From Gentiana macrophylla (lineage: Eukaryota > Streptophyta > Magnoliopsida > Gentianales > Gentianaceae), in NCBI GenBank assembly GCA_026214975.1, contig CM047805.1:2852001-2916000 (forward strand): a stretch of DNA of 64,000 bases, given 5' to 3'. The position numbers and the translations under genes are program-made. Of this stretch, positions 43,755 through 55,274 are shown piece by piece (the stretch's first letter is position 1; each line of letters begins with the position of its first letter). The notes under the pieces are model-generated. The model was not told the origin of the DNA and ran no database searches. It saw only the letters and a program-made list of their open reading frames with translations.

Positions 43755-44240
43755 TGTTGGAGAATTTAGCCAAATCAATACCAACATTTGGAGGGAACCG
43801 AATTCATATATGTTACCCTTTCGGTTTGGGCAATGTTGCTTCGTTTGAACCGATGCAACCAAACATGAAAGGAATAAATGTGAAACCATGCATCTTCATT
43901 AAGGGTATAAAAGTAGTTTTATGATTTTGTGTGTCCCGTTAATAATAATCAGTTAAGTTTTAATTTAAATAAAAGTGTATAAGGTGAATTGTAACGGGTA
44001 TTTGTGGAATTTTGGGAGTGAGTTTCTTATTAAGGGCAAAGAGGGAAGTGTACCACCCCAATTTATACTCACCATTTTAACCTAAAATTCCCATTCTTAC
44101 TATCGAGACAAGATGTGGCGGTGAGCAAGGAAATTGAGGAAAAGAAATAAAAATAAAAGGAAAAGAGAATTTTCGACTTTACGAGTGATGGAGCTTTATT
44201 AGTATTGTCGAGCTGGCGGCTATAAACTCAAAAATACCTC
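43755..44240 (+). repeat. Putative 3' LTR of the copia relic (end not fixed)
   Basis: It starts TGTTGGAGAATTTAGCC directly after a PPT-like tract. The matching upstream LTR is not in the window, so the far boundary cannot be set. The end coordinate is an estimate. Confidence 0.4.
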
Positions 44241-45756
44241 TTAAAACTTTTCTATGCTTTGTTTTTGTTTCTTTTTGTTTATCGAGTCATTAAAGTAGCG
44301 TGGAACTCGAGAAGGTTTTTTCATCACGTATATCTATCGTCCCCGACAATGGATATACGTGGTTTTTTCCTTAGCGATCTTCTCGTTCATAGATTTGTGT
44401 CTTGCTTAGGTCAATCAGTAAAGTGGCTTAAAATGTTTTTGATGCATTTTTTTCGGTATGCTCAATTACCACCACCTTATTTTCTTACTACCATTTGCAT
44501 GTCACTCATGATTTGCGAAGTTTTTGAAAGCGCAGATGGATTCTTGGATGATGGATGGCCTTGGATTGGATTCGTGACGATTATGTTCCGTATTTTGTAC
44601 TTCACTCAGGTAGCCATTTTCCAGAGCTAAGTCCTTATCTTACTTTCTCTTTTTCATTAATTGGGGAAAATGTATTCTTTAAGTGGGGGTACGGGTGGTC
44701 TTAGCTCAATACAGGGTAATTTTTAAAATTTTACACTGATTTTAGCTTGCTTTTGAGCATTTTGAGCACGGAATCGGTAGAAAAGGAGTCCAGGAATAGT
44801 TCGAAGTTAATTACTTTCATGATCAGTATAGCATGAATGAATGAGTGCATGTTACTTAACCTGAAGTAGAGACTTGTTAATTGTTATTTTACCTTTGCAT
44901 TGATTATTTGAGCACATAAACTGGCGTGAGAAGTGTTTGAGATGAGATGAAGAATTATTTTGACCGGGAATCGGTACTTATCTACGGATATGCTTTAACC
45001 AATTGTTGTAGGACAATGAAAGCAGTTTTAACACCATAAAAGGTAAAATGGGATAAAACGGGCTTGTGAGTGAAAGTAAGCTTAAACGAAAAAATGAGAG
45101 AAAATTATGCCACAAAAATGAAATTAATGCATAAGGAAAGAGGGAAGTGAATTCAGTATGAAAAACGTACGGCCCTCGCATAAAAATCAAAACATCGAGT
45201 ACCTATGAGTAGTACTTGGTCCCTGAGTCCGCTCGGCGTGACTAAGGTTTCATGTTGTTCTCCGGAGTCTGGAAGCGAGAAGAGCGAGTATATCTGTAGA
45301 GGAGTTAAGATTGTGAGGTCGATATAATTTGATTATTTTTCACGAATGCACTATCACAAAGGTAATCCACACGACACATCGACGGCATTGGTAGGTAGTA
45401 ATTAATGGGGAACTTGTGGATTGTTGATTAATATGTGTTTTGCCTGCAATATTTGCTGAATATGTGGTAATTAATGGGGATTGTTTTTGGAGGTACATTT
45501 TACCTCGAATCTTTGCTCGGGACGATCAAAGGCCTATATGGTGGGTAGTTGATGACGGTTGAATCGGTATATCTTACGGCATCAACATTACACCTATTAT
45601 GAGCTAAAATTAGTCATTTCGGCTTGTAAATATGAGTCATTTGTGTTGAATGTTATCTGCGAGGTTGATAAGTCGAGAATTTAGTATCTCTAATCCCCGA
45701 AATTGGTATTACTTCATGTATATTTGGACTATTTTCAAGAAATGAAGTAGGCATTG
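44241..45756. other. Uncharacterised sequence between copia relic and LTR-like block
   Basis: A 123-codon open frame at 44259-44630 (plus) has no recognised domain and a hydrophobic, biased composition, so it was not called a gene. No repeats of note. Regions near 45100-45600 share composition with retroelement interiors but not clear domains. Confidence 0.4.
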
Positions 45757-46615
45757 TGTTAAGGAAGAAGATATGGAGCAGATCTGTTGGATAATCGGGC
45801 CTAGGGCAATCCAAAAGATTCCAAGATAAGTCGGTGGAAGAAAATTATGAAATTTCCCTCGACGAGTCGGCAGCCGCCTTCGACGCGTCGGAAGCTTCGA
45901 GAATCAGGGTTTACACGTTTTCTTGGACGAGAAGTAGGTTTTAGGGTTTTTTGAGTCAACTAGGTCGGTTGTAACACTATAAATAAGAGTCAACAGCCCT
46001 CAGTTTCAATGGACTACAAGAGTTTTACATATTTATGCAATAAAAGTTCTTTGCTTTGTTCTTTTATTATTTTCTGTGAGTGCTAGTCACGGATCCGAAG
46101 GATTCGCCACCTAGGGAGCGATCTGAGGAGGGTCTACACTCGGCTTCGAGGGTATGACTCTTTCGCTTTCTAGATGTAGATATGTTAATTTGTGATAAGT
46201 TTGTTTTGATTTTCGTATTAGTCTTGCTATGTGATAATTAATTTGTTTTCCCCGAATATGAGTAAATCTGAATTGTTGGTGAAGAAATCATGAAATAGTG
46301 GTTGCGTTCTCTCGACGAGTCGGCGGTCTTTACCGACGCGTCGAGATATCCAATAAATCATATTTTTTGATGTTCGGCGCCAACTACGTCTGATATTAAG
46401 TTTTAATTTACATGTTATTAGCCTGATCAACTAGTTGCATGTTTTCGTAAATTAGCATGAAAGACTATTAGTGAAGTGCTAGTTAGAACATAGTTTATCG
46501 ATCTTTACGAACGTGCCAATCATTGTCGATGGCTGCCTAGAGAGGTTCTCAGTCTTGATCCGGATATCCCTAGATCTTACTGCGTGTGATGCTAATACAA
46601 CCTAAGGTAGGTTTG
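45757..46615 (+). mobile_element. LTR-like block with TATA box and GC-rich palindromes
   Basis: It has LTR promoter features: 'ctataaata' (45978-45986), a poly-A-type 'aataaaag' (about 46041), and upstream GC-rich palindromes (45858-45900). A second hairpin lies at 46309-46346. The layout is like LARD-A and LARD-B in the opposite orientation, though the sequence is not obviously homologous. Ends were not resolved. Confidence 0.45.
46309..46346. repeat. GC-rich hairpin
   Basis: 'ctcgacgagtcggcgg' pairs with 'ccgacgcgtcgag' across a short loop; a close copy, with its arms partly changed, is at 45858-45900. Confidence 0.75.
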
Positions 46616-46676
46616 TGATAAGAGTCAACTTTATTATGCTTCGGTACATGTTTTAACCCCCATTTAGAAAACCTCA
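46616..46676 (+). repeat. Inverted 61-bp LTR-end fragment abutting LARD-A
   Basis: It reads TGATAAGAGTCAAC... with '...tatgcttcggtacatg' and 'ttttaacccc', matching the start of the LARD-A LTR (minus strand, from 48367) in opposite orientation. The two therefore meet head to tail in inverted order at 46677, giving a 1.75-kb block with terminal inverted repeats. Confidence 0.75.
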
Positions 46677-48367
46677 TGACCAAAATAGTAACGACCAACC
46701 TTAACCGGCAGAGTACCGGGTCGGAAGTACTATAGAGGTGAGCAAGGTCGTATCCCACGAGGAATTTATCGAATACCAAAGTCGTTTTCGGATTTAGTTT
46801 AGGTTAACCAAATATATTTCAAGTATTCAATTATGCTAAAACGATATTTAAACAAGAAATAAAGAGAGAAAGAGACATAGCCAAACCATGATCCAACTGA
46901 TTACTTTCGCCCCTCTAATCAATTATTCGGGAATGGGATTAACCAACCTACCAACCTAACACTTATACCGACTAATTCATGGGTGCAAACTCCTAAGCTA
47001 GTGTAAGACGCCATGCAACAATCAAACACCCTTTGCCCGGTTCAACAGTCCGCTTTTAAGGATTTAACTGATCAAAACAAGATTAACGCACTAGAGTTGC
47101 TCGATTTCTCAATCGATTGAACCTCACTCCCTAATCAATCCAAACAACTCAGTTGATTACAAGAAATGATCTTAAAACCCCTTTTCCCACACCCCTTCGC
47201 AACATACATTTATAAAAGTGGTGTGTGTTCATGAACTAGGTGTACAGTCTAATTCAAGCATTAATAACAAGTTTTAAGACATGAATTCGTCGATATAACG
47301 ACAATTAAACACTACCCATTCCCAATTTCATCAATTAGAGGGTGATTTCTTCAATTTTCACATGATTTGACTATGAAATGTTTAGCTATTCATAGTAAAA
47401 CAAGAAATAACAATCAAAATAAGAACTAAAGCCATGAAACAAGAAAGGAAACTAAATTGATTACCAAAATCGAAGAGGATGATGTTTCTTCAATCTCCAT
47501 ACAAACCCATGTCACTTGGTGAATGAAGAAGATCCAAAAATGCAAAAATAAAGTAAGAGGAGCTATAATCTAAGCTAGATTGAGCTTAATCTAGGTAAAT
47601 TAGGTGTAGAAATTAATCTAAAGGGAAGAGGGGTGGAATTTCGACCTAGAGTATGTGTTTCTAAGGTTTTGGGTCTAAGAGAATGAGGAAAAATCTGAAA
47701 AAGAGCTATTTATAAGTCCAAAAAAAGTGCACGAAAAGTGCTTTTGGCGCGCACCAAAGCCTTTGGCGCGCCCCAAAACCGACTATGTGATTCTAGGAGG
47801 TCTCTGTTCTACTTTGGCGCGCCCCAAAGTTTTCAGCGCGCGCCAAAAATCTGGACTGATACACCTTCAGTAATCTGGCAATATATTTGTGTGTAGAGCT
47901 CCGATTTGAGTGATTCAAAGTGCGTTGGATAGATCATTCAATTATATACAACTTTCATGAAGACCACAAGTCCATAAAATGCCTCCAACATTTCTAAAAG
48001 TGCAGATAAAGTGAATGTAAGGTGAAAACATCAACTATTTTTTATCCGTTTCCATCCCCGGTTTTCGGTTTCGTCTTTCTAAGCCTCGTGCCTTAACTTC
48101 CGGGTTCATGAGTCACCTATTTCCTGTATCACAATTCACAACATTCAAACACAAACCGAGCATAATTCCACAAGATAAATAGGTCTCGAAAAGGGTCATA
48201 ACCATCGTAAAATGCCGTGGTTTTCCATCAATGTGACGGTTTCCCTCAAAGTGAGTGTGCAATGCATTTTGCCGTATAAATGGTCTAAAAGTACCCAATA
48301 TAAGCCAAATGTGTCATAAATAGGGGTTAAAACATGCACCGAAGCATAGTAATGTTGACTCTCATCA
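46677..48367 (-). mobile_element. LARD-A LTR (3' LTR)
   Basis: On the minus strand it starts TGATGAGAGTCAACATTAC at 48367 and ends about TTTTGGTCA at 46677. A PPT-like AGTGGGGGGTGGT precedes it (48368-48380 on the plus strand). It shares ordered blocks with the LARD-B LTR: 'ggcagagtaccg', 'gcaaggtcgtatcccac', 'caacagtccgc', 'gaccccttttcccac'-type, and 'gagtgattcaaagtgcgttgg'. A TATA box (minus) lies at 47707-47714. Confidence 0.8.
47742..47848. repeat. GC-rich palindrome cluster in LARD-A LTR, upstream of its TATA box
   Basis: Four palindromic units of the form TTTGGCGCGCxCCAAA at about 47742, 47761, 47812 and 47834, in an otherwise AT-rich LTR. On the minus strand they sit about 30-140 bp upstream of TATAAATA. 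Confidence 0.85.
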
Positions 48368-50766
48368 ACCACCCCCCACTTAGCGTTTGTTCGCCCTCGA
48401 GCAAAATAAGCGTTTTAAAAGAATCCCAAGAGTCAACGTTACATGCGTAAGTCAAGCCAATCACATATCAATGATAACCGACAAGTAAAAGAGTAAAAAC
48501 ATGCAACTTAACCCTACCTTATCAAGCAAACATGATGTGAGTGTGTGAATAGCTTCTCCTACATTTACCATGGTTCACCGGTTTGGATTATGGATGCTAG
48601 GTTATTGCGACTACACCATAGGCTCATACTTCATAAGCATCTCCACTAATCGGGGCCAACCGAGGCTAAGCAAGGTCGAGTAGGACTTGCACGGTTGTAA
48701 CGTTAGGCTAGGGACGGGGCTAACCGAAGGGAATTTCTGGGGAATAAACAAGAAAGCGACAAAACGAGCAAGCTTAATCACGGGGTGTAACAATACAAAA
48801 CATAGCTAGCTCTACCCTTCTCTAGCTCAAAATGAAACTAGAAACATGATCCACAAAATAAAATGCCATATCGCACTTTGTCTCAAGTGTAACGAGGCAA
48901 AAATGTATAAGAATCATGTTTCTACACTAAGGACTCACCCCAACACCAACATCACATAACAAGTCAATACGTGAGTCCTAGACACTTGGCTTTCTTTGAC
49001 TCAACCTTTATTACACTTTTCAATACTTTATTTGCAAGCTTTCTTTAATTGATTTCATTTTCTTTTGATTTTTGACTTCTCTTTTTTTTCCTTCCTTTTT
49101 TTCTTTTTTTTTCTTCAAGAAAGCTGCATTATGCACATTTAATAGGTTTGAGTCAAAGGCCATCACATACATACTGTGTAAAAATGAGCTCCTACCCTCC
49201 AAATCGTGAAATAGCTTGTAGAAGCACCAACTCCTTTATACATACGTACTCCTCTACCACCCCACACTTGCTTTAGCAAGTGTGCTCGAAATGAAAAGAT
49301 TAAGCTTGACTCTTAGGGTGTCCAAGGGAACGTAGACCACAAATGAGGCTTGGGGGTCGGGAAATTACGGGCTAAAAACGAATGGCTAAGTGTCGGATGG
49401 GGGTCTAACCATCCTACCAAGGCTTAGAGGGGTTACTGTGGAATATTTCATGTGATGGCTATTTGGCTCTGGTTAGTCAAAGAAACGCCATAACTTTCAT
49501 CCCAAACTCTACCAAGGCCGGCCTTTCTATTTCGTCTCGAAGTTAATGATATGAGTTCTAGGTAGCCGAATTGTGCCTAAGCCTACCATAATCGGTCACT
49601 AGTTACCATGGTTCATGAAATTGAAGCTATACGTGCGTGAAAATCCCGTCTCCAAGATAAGGTAGTAAGTCAAGTAACATGCATTCAAACATTCACTACA
49701 CCGTTTATCCTATCAATGTGAAAGCTCAACATACGAATGCAACATCAATACCTTGGAAAAATTTAAAAGGTGCTCAAATTTTTGCTAAAGAAGTGACCAA
49801 ACACTAAGCATACAAAACAATGAAGCACATATCAAAGCTAAGCCTACCACCCCCCACTTTAAATGCAACACTGCCCTCAGTGTGTGAATGATAAAAGAGA
49901 GAAGGCTTATCTTAACCCGGCAAAAAGGCACAAACCATGTACGAGACATCTCCATGAAAGTTCCACTTGAATACTTGAAGCCATGAGACAAAAACACCAA
50001 GAAAACGCATGCACGGGGAACATCCACCGTGCCAAAAGCAAACAACAAATATCGAGATATAATAAAAGAGCGTAAAGTCACATACACGATCATATGAAAC
50101 CAAAAAAGGGAACCGACTCGGGGCGCATGGGATGAAAGACAATCAAACAAGTAAAACAACATCCCCAAAAAGATATGAGCCATTCAAAAACGGTACCAAG
50201 ATCCCCCAAAGTATCACCCTAGACCACTCCTAGCACAAAAAACTAAAGCAAAAACAGAGAAACGATGGGTTGCCTCCCATAAGCGCCTTTGTTTTACGTT
50301 GTTGGCTCGACTTATTAAGAAACTAAAAGAAAAACAACGAAGCACGAGTGGAATGAAAGAAAAAAATTGCACATCTTTTGCTCAATAGCAACAAGAACAT
50401 GGCAATTAAAAAAAACTTTCATCCACTTTTATTTAGAACAACAATAAAAGCATCTACCTAAAACATTCTAAGTTTAAAGTCCTTAGTTCGACTTTCTACC
50501 CGCAACAATGCTAAGGATAATTATACCAGAGGAGAGCAAACCGTTGCGTCTCCCTACAAAAATCAAAATAATTGAGCACACCCTTAAAATGGGCAAGACA
50601 AACAAGGGTCTCAATCCCCACCACCAAGATTGGTTCAAGAAATTCACCGTGCAACATAATGAATTCAACTTCCCCGAAAGAGAGCATATGCCAAGTAACA
50701 AAGATTCAAACACCAAACAATAACATTCTGGCGCAACCACAACATCAACATATTCTATGTGATCCA
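48368..50766 (-). mobile_element. LARD-A interior (non-coding)
   Basis: Collinear with the LARD-B interior: shared blocks include 'gtgtgtgaatagcttct', 'gactacaccataggct' versus 'ggctacaccataggct', 'ctccactaatcg', 'ggctaggg.cggg', 'gggttgcctcccataagcgc' (an Athila-type GGGAGGCAACCC motif on the minus strand), and the antisense ORF. No gag-pol is present. Its own 5' LTR and PBS are missing; it runs into the LARD-B LTR at 50767. Confidence 0.7.
50508..50723 (+). other. LARD-A antisense ORF (71 codons), matching 54126-54461
   Basis: It encodes LRIIIPEESKPLRLPTKIKI, then GLNPHHQDWFKKF and NEFNFPEREHMP. The LARD-B counterpart is the clear homologue. On the sense (minus) strand of the element both loci also have open frames with a SWWWGL motif. 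Substitutions between copies fall about evenly over codon positions, so protein-level selection is not evident. Confidence 0.45.
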
Positions 50767-52424
50767 TGATGGCCGTTTTATAGTATACCAACTTTGACCG
50801 GCAGAGTACCGAATCGGTTGTAGTATAAAACTAGCAAGCAAGGTCGTAATCCCACAGGGAATTTAGTTAAGTACCAAAGCTAGTGTCATCTCTAGTTTAG
50901 GTCAAAAAGATTTTTGATAAGGTTTCTGAAATCTAAATTTGCTATGTTCGTACTGACTAATTAAAACAGGAGTTGCAAACAATTAAAGGCGATAGCCGAG
51001 CCATGATCCAATCAACTACGTACCAAACCCTAGCTAAGTCCGAAGATATTCTCGATTTACCTAAACTTCTTGACGTCAAAAGTAGGGTGTCGCTTCCTAT
51101 TTCCGAGAATAGACATTATTTCAATAATCTACCCTCCTATGTCAGGTTCAACAGTCCGCTGACCGGATTTAACTGACTCAACACGGTCTACGCTCTATGA
51201 GACGCTCGACAAGTCGATATAAAACCTCACAACGAAACCGAGTCTGAACAACTCAGTCGGTTTTACACAGTGATCCTAGAACCCCTTTTCCCGTATCCTC
51301 TCGCAAAATACATATGTAAAGAAGACGCGTGAAATACGATTATTGAGTCGCGAGTTCAATAAAAGTCATTTACGAATAAGTTCTAGAAACGATAACAACA
51401 CCGAGAATCTAACAATCAACACATCAAAATCATTCCAATCAACAAGCTAGAGGTTCGATTTCGAAGGCTATCACATATCTCGGCTATAAAATGATTACCT
51501 ACTCATTATACTAAGCAAAATATAAGGAAACAACAACAAAAGTTAACAAAGATAAAGATCGGAAGCAAGGAGAAATTGAAATTACTGAATCGAGACGAAG
51601 AACACCGGAAGAAAAACGAAATCCAAACTGAAATTTCAATAGCTAGTAGCACCGATCTTCGGATTACAACAACATAAAACTAATCTAAGCTAAAACTATA
51701 TACAAATCTAATCTAAGCTAAGAAAAGGTGAAGAAAAACGCTGAAAATGCTGAAAAAATCGATCTAAAAGAGGAGAGAATCGATCTAGATCAAATGGGGG
51801 GGTATTTATAGTGTTTTTGCAGATCTGACTGTTAGGCGTGCGCCTATAAAACCTTAGGCGCACGCCTAGCTCACTGAAATCACGTACTGAAACATTTGGC
51901 CTTCTTAGGCGCGCGCCTGGCCGACACACCCTCAGTAAATAGGACATAACTTTGTGTGTAGACCTCCAAATCGAGTGATTCAAAATGCGTTGGAAAGCTA
52001 ATGAAATTGTCTACAACTTTCATGAAGATGTCCAGCCCAGAAAATGCCTCCAAGGTGGATAAAAATGCAGATCAATGGAAGGTATGGTTGTAGTACCAAC
52101 ACGTTTTGATCCGTTTGAACGTTTAAGCTTTGGGCACATGTTCCAATCCTCGTATCTCGCCTTCCGGACATCTCAAACACCTAAGTCCTGTACAAAATCA
52201 CTACAAATACCACACATAATCCCTACAGGACACTAGGGTGACAGAGAGTATAGTAAATTACACCGAAAAATAATGAGATTTCCGGACTTTTCGTCCTAGG
52301 TCTCGAAATGATAACCAAGGTGTAAAATACATCAAAATACAATCAAATGTCTCCGAAACATATAAAAGCGAGGTATAAGCGGGTATAATTACATAGAAAA
52401 TGATAGCCAATTTGACTCCCATCA
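50767..52424 (-). mobile_element. LARD-B 3' LTR, 1658 bp
   Basis: On the minus strand it runs TGATGGGAGTCAAATTGGC (52424) to ...ACGGCCATCA (50767). It is nearly identical in its first 214 bp (plus orientation) to the truncated partner at 55061-55274. A minus-strand PPT TAGGGGTAGT abuts it (52425-52434). TATA (minus) lies at 51803-51810. Confidence 0.9.
51832..51920. repeat. GC-rich palindrome cluster in LARD-B LTR, upstream of its TATA box
   Basis: Three palindromes of the form TTAGGCGNGCGCCTA at about 51832, 51853 and 51903. They occupy the homologous position to the LARD-A cluster (before 'cttcagtaat/ctcagtaaat' and the 'gagtgattcaaa' block) but have a different core sequence. Confidence 0.85.
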
Positions 52425-54125
52425 ACTACCCCTACTTAGCTTTTTGCTCGTCATCGAGCAAAGATGAAGCGATTCAAAAATAAAGATGGAGTCAACATTG
52501 AAATCATACATTTAGTCTATAAATTGAAATGGTAAAACACAAGTAATTGACACAAATGCATATGATTTAAGTTCTACCTTGCATTGAGAAAAGAATGTGT
52601 GTGTGAATAGCTTCTTCAACATTTCACCAATGACCGGTTTAGATTATAGACGTATAATGTACCGAGGCTACACCATAGGCTTATAAGTCGTAAACATCTC
52701 CACTAATCGAGGTCTATCAAAGTCTAGTACGGTCGAGCAGGACTTGAAGGGTTATATCGTTAGGCTAGGGTCGGGGTTAACGAAAGGATATTTACGATAA
52801 AAATAGAAAGAAGAAAGTGCAAAAGAGCTTTAACCGAGATATAAACACAAAACTCGGTTATCACTTAACCTTCAATCTTTCCAAATATTTACATCTCCGG
52901 AGTCCAAACCCTAACCTCAACTTCATAATAAACAATACTACACAACACTTTAGTCCACTTTTTGGACTTATAACAAACTATAAATATGTACATTTACCAC
53001 TTCTGTTTCTTTTCTTTTCTTTTTTTCTCTTTTTTTTTTCTTCTCCTTATATACATCAAAATTCCGAACAAGACCGAAACCGACACATTGTTACACTCCT
53101 CGTTCCGAAATAACTCGTAAATCACGACTCCATACCATTACTTACGTCTCAACAATACCTCGCAACATCGTAAAAATGTGCGGAACAAACAAGCTCAATT
53201 GCAAGGTAGTCAAGGATATGTAGACCGAAATAATGTTAGGGACATCAATTTTCACGGGTTAGTAACATGAAAGGCTAGTTCGGGTGGCGGTCTAACCACC
53301 CTACAAAAGGCTTAAAGGGGTAACAGTGGATTAATCGTTTAGGTTGGCCTTTGGCTCTGATCGGGTCAAAATAAATGCCAAAACCGTCATCCCGTACCTA
53401 ACAACGACGACCTTTCTATTTCGCCTCGAAGTTACTAATATAAGTTCTAGGTAACCGGGTCATTAATAACTACCATAATCGTTCACTAGTCAAGGTGATT
53501 CATGAAGTCGAAGCTAACGTGATAGAACTACTTCATTCCTCAAAACAAGATCCCAACTCAAATGAAATGCATTCAAATAATCACTATATGTTTAACCAAA
53601 GCAATACTATAGGCTCAATGTATCAAAACCAATGTCAAAGGCATCAAAATTTCTAAAAAAAACGACTCATTTACACCAAAGGGATAACAATCACTAAGTA
53701 TAACTCGTTCCACATGAAAACAAAACATCGAAGCTAAACCGACTACCCCCTACTTTAAAATGAAACACGAATGATAAGGGTAGAAAAGTTAGCTTACAAC
53801 CGGAAAAAGGCACGAGTACGATTATGTGGCATCCGCAAATGTCCTCCCAGGGTACCTGTACTTATAAAATATACACAACCAACACCAAAGGTGTACAAGT
53901 ATGGAGTATAACACAATAAAACTACCCGGATTACCACAACTCATCAAAACAAAAAAACACCACACTAACCCCCCAAAACACACTTCTTCGAGTAATATAA
54001 CAACAAAAGGTACTCGAAGTATCAAAATAGAAACTAAAGAAACACAGTGAAACACGAGGGGAAAGAAAAGCATTAAAAACACATTCTGAGTTTTTAGTCC
54101 TCAGCTCGACTTTCTACCCCGAACT

Positions 54126-54461
54126 ATGTCAAGGATAGCTATACCAAAGGAGAGCAAACCGTTGCTTCTCCCTACCAAAATCATAGGAATTGAGCACCCC
54201 TTGAAAATGAAACAAAAGAAATATGGGCTCAATCCCCACCACCATGAATGGTTCGATGAATCCGTTGCACAGAACAACGAATTCACTTTCTCCGAACTAA
54301 AACATATCCCAACTAACAATGACTCTAGCACCAAGTATGAACAAATAGGCTCAACATCAACAACAAACTCAATAGGGTGCACCCCCGAAGATATAACAAT
54401 AGGGCTAAATGAAGACGGAACAGGTGACTCAATAGATACAAGAGTCATACCATCCTCGTAG
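54126..54461 (+). other. LARD-B antisense ORF (111 codons)
   Basis: It encodes MSRIAIPKESKPLLLPTKI, then GLNPHHHEWFDES and NEFTFSELKHIP, followed by a Thr/Ser-rich acidic tail. It is the longer partner of 50508-50723. No domain is recognised. Extra antisense ORFs are known in some plant Tat/Athila-group elements, but usually near the 3' LTR; here it lies nearer the 5' LTR. Confidence 0.45.
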
Positions 54462-54478
54462 TGTTCCTCCGGGGTGAT

Positions 54479-54892
54479 TTAAATCATACTTTCTTGCTCT
54501 CTCCTCTCAAACTCCTCAAACAAGAGTTGCACTTTAAGCTCCAAGTTTTCGTATGGCTGTTTGCATTGCGATGCACCGCCATCTCGAAGCTCATTATGGT
54601 GCTCTTGGACCACTTTACTCAACTCTTCAACAGTTTGCCCAAGTGCCATCCGTTGCTCCGTTGAGGTCTCTGATTCCGGAGGTGGAGAAGTATCGAGTTG
54701 TTGATCAAAGTAACTCGGGGCATTATCCCACTCATTTCCATAAGATGCGGCGTATGGGTTGAATTGATAAAATGGTTGTGTTTGGTAACCCATAGCACCG
54801 TAATTGTAATATCCGAATGGGTAAGGATAGGAGCCGTAATTGTAGTATGGATTCATTATCTGCAAACAGGGAAACAACACGAACACAATCAC
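54479..54892 (-). CDS. LARD-B 5' ORF, Tyr/Asn/Pro-rich with coiled-coil-like tail
   Basis: The likely start is MNPYYNYGSYPYPFGYYNYG (Met codon at 54856), preceded by CCCTGTTTGCAG, which resembles a splice acceptor. The N-terminus is rich in Tyr, Pro, Asn and Gly. The C-terminal half (after ETSTEQRMAL) is acidic and helix-prone with heptad-like leucines and ends EEFERREQESMI. It occupies the Gag position of the element. No catalytic domain, and I do not know its family function. Confidence 0.4.
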   Translation of the reverse strand: MIVFVLFPCLQIMNPYYNYGSYPYPFGYYNYGAMGYQTQPFYQFNPYAASYGNEWDNAPSYFDQQLDTSPPPESETSTEQRMALGQTVEELSKVVQEHHNELRDGGASQCKQPYENLELKVQLLFEEFERREQESMI

Positions 54893-55035
54893 GGTAACTT
54901 GTCACTACCACTACCGAAGTAAATGGTTGGACACTTCAACAACAACAAAATAAAACAAACTATACATAAATAAAAAAAATAAGAAAAACGACCTAATCCT
55001 AAGAACTTAACTAACTTACACGATATCAACCCGAT

Positions 55036-55053
55036 TCCCCGGCAACGGCGCCA
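55036..55053 (-). other. LARD-B primer-binding site (tRNA-Asp)
   Basis: The minus strand reads TGGCGCCGTTGCCGGGGA, the 3' end complement of tRNA-Asp used by Athila/Tat gypsy elements. It sits seven bases from the LTR end at 55061. Confidence 0.9.
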
Positions 55054-55060
55054 TAAATCT

Positions 55061-55274
55061 TGATCGCCGTTTTATAGTATACCAACTTTGACCGGCAGAG
55101 TACCGAATCGGTTGTAGTATAAAACTAGCAAACAAGGTCGTAATCCCACAGGGAATTTAGTTAAGTACCAAAGCTAGTGTCATCTATAGTTTAGGTCAAA
55201 AAGATTTTTGATAAGGTTTCTGAAGTCTAAATTTGCTATGTTCGTACTGACTAATTAAAATAGGAGTTGCAAAC
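55061..55274 (-). mobile_element. LARD-B 5' LTR, truncated by Copia-3
   Basis: It repeats 50767-50981 with few differences ('gatcgccgttttatagtata' to 'gagttgcaaac'). It stops at the Copia-3 LTR (55275). The remaining part is presumably beyond the right edge of the window. Confidence 0.9.

Larger units (their letters stand above)
52425..55060 (-). mobile_element. LARD-B interior, non-autonomous
   Basis: 2.6 kb between the LTRs with no gag-pol, protease, RT or integrase motif. A small Gag-position ORF (54479-54892, minus) and an antisense ORF (54126-54461, plus) are the only open frames of note. The interior and LTRs match LARD-A. It fits a large retrotransposon derivative mobilised by Athila-type proteins in trans. 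Confidence 0.8.

Noticed and set aside
44259..44630. 123-codon plus-strand frame in the region between the copia relic and the LTR-like block
   Set aside because: Hydrophobic, low-complexity composition, no domain, no splice or promoter context. Left as uncharacterised sequence.
48370..50760. Short minus-strand frames in the LARD-A interior (for example 49785-50183) as genes
   Set aside because: No domain or conserved frame with LARD-B except the antisense ORF pair; most are short and compositionally biased.
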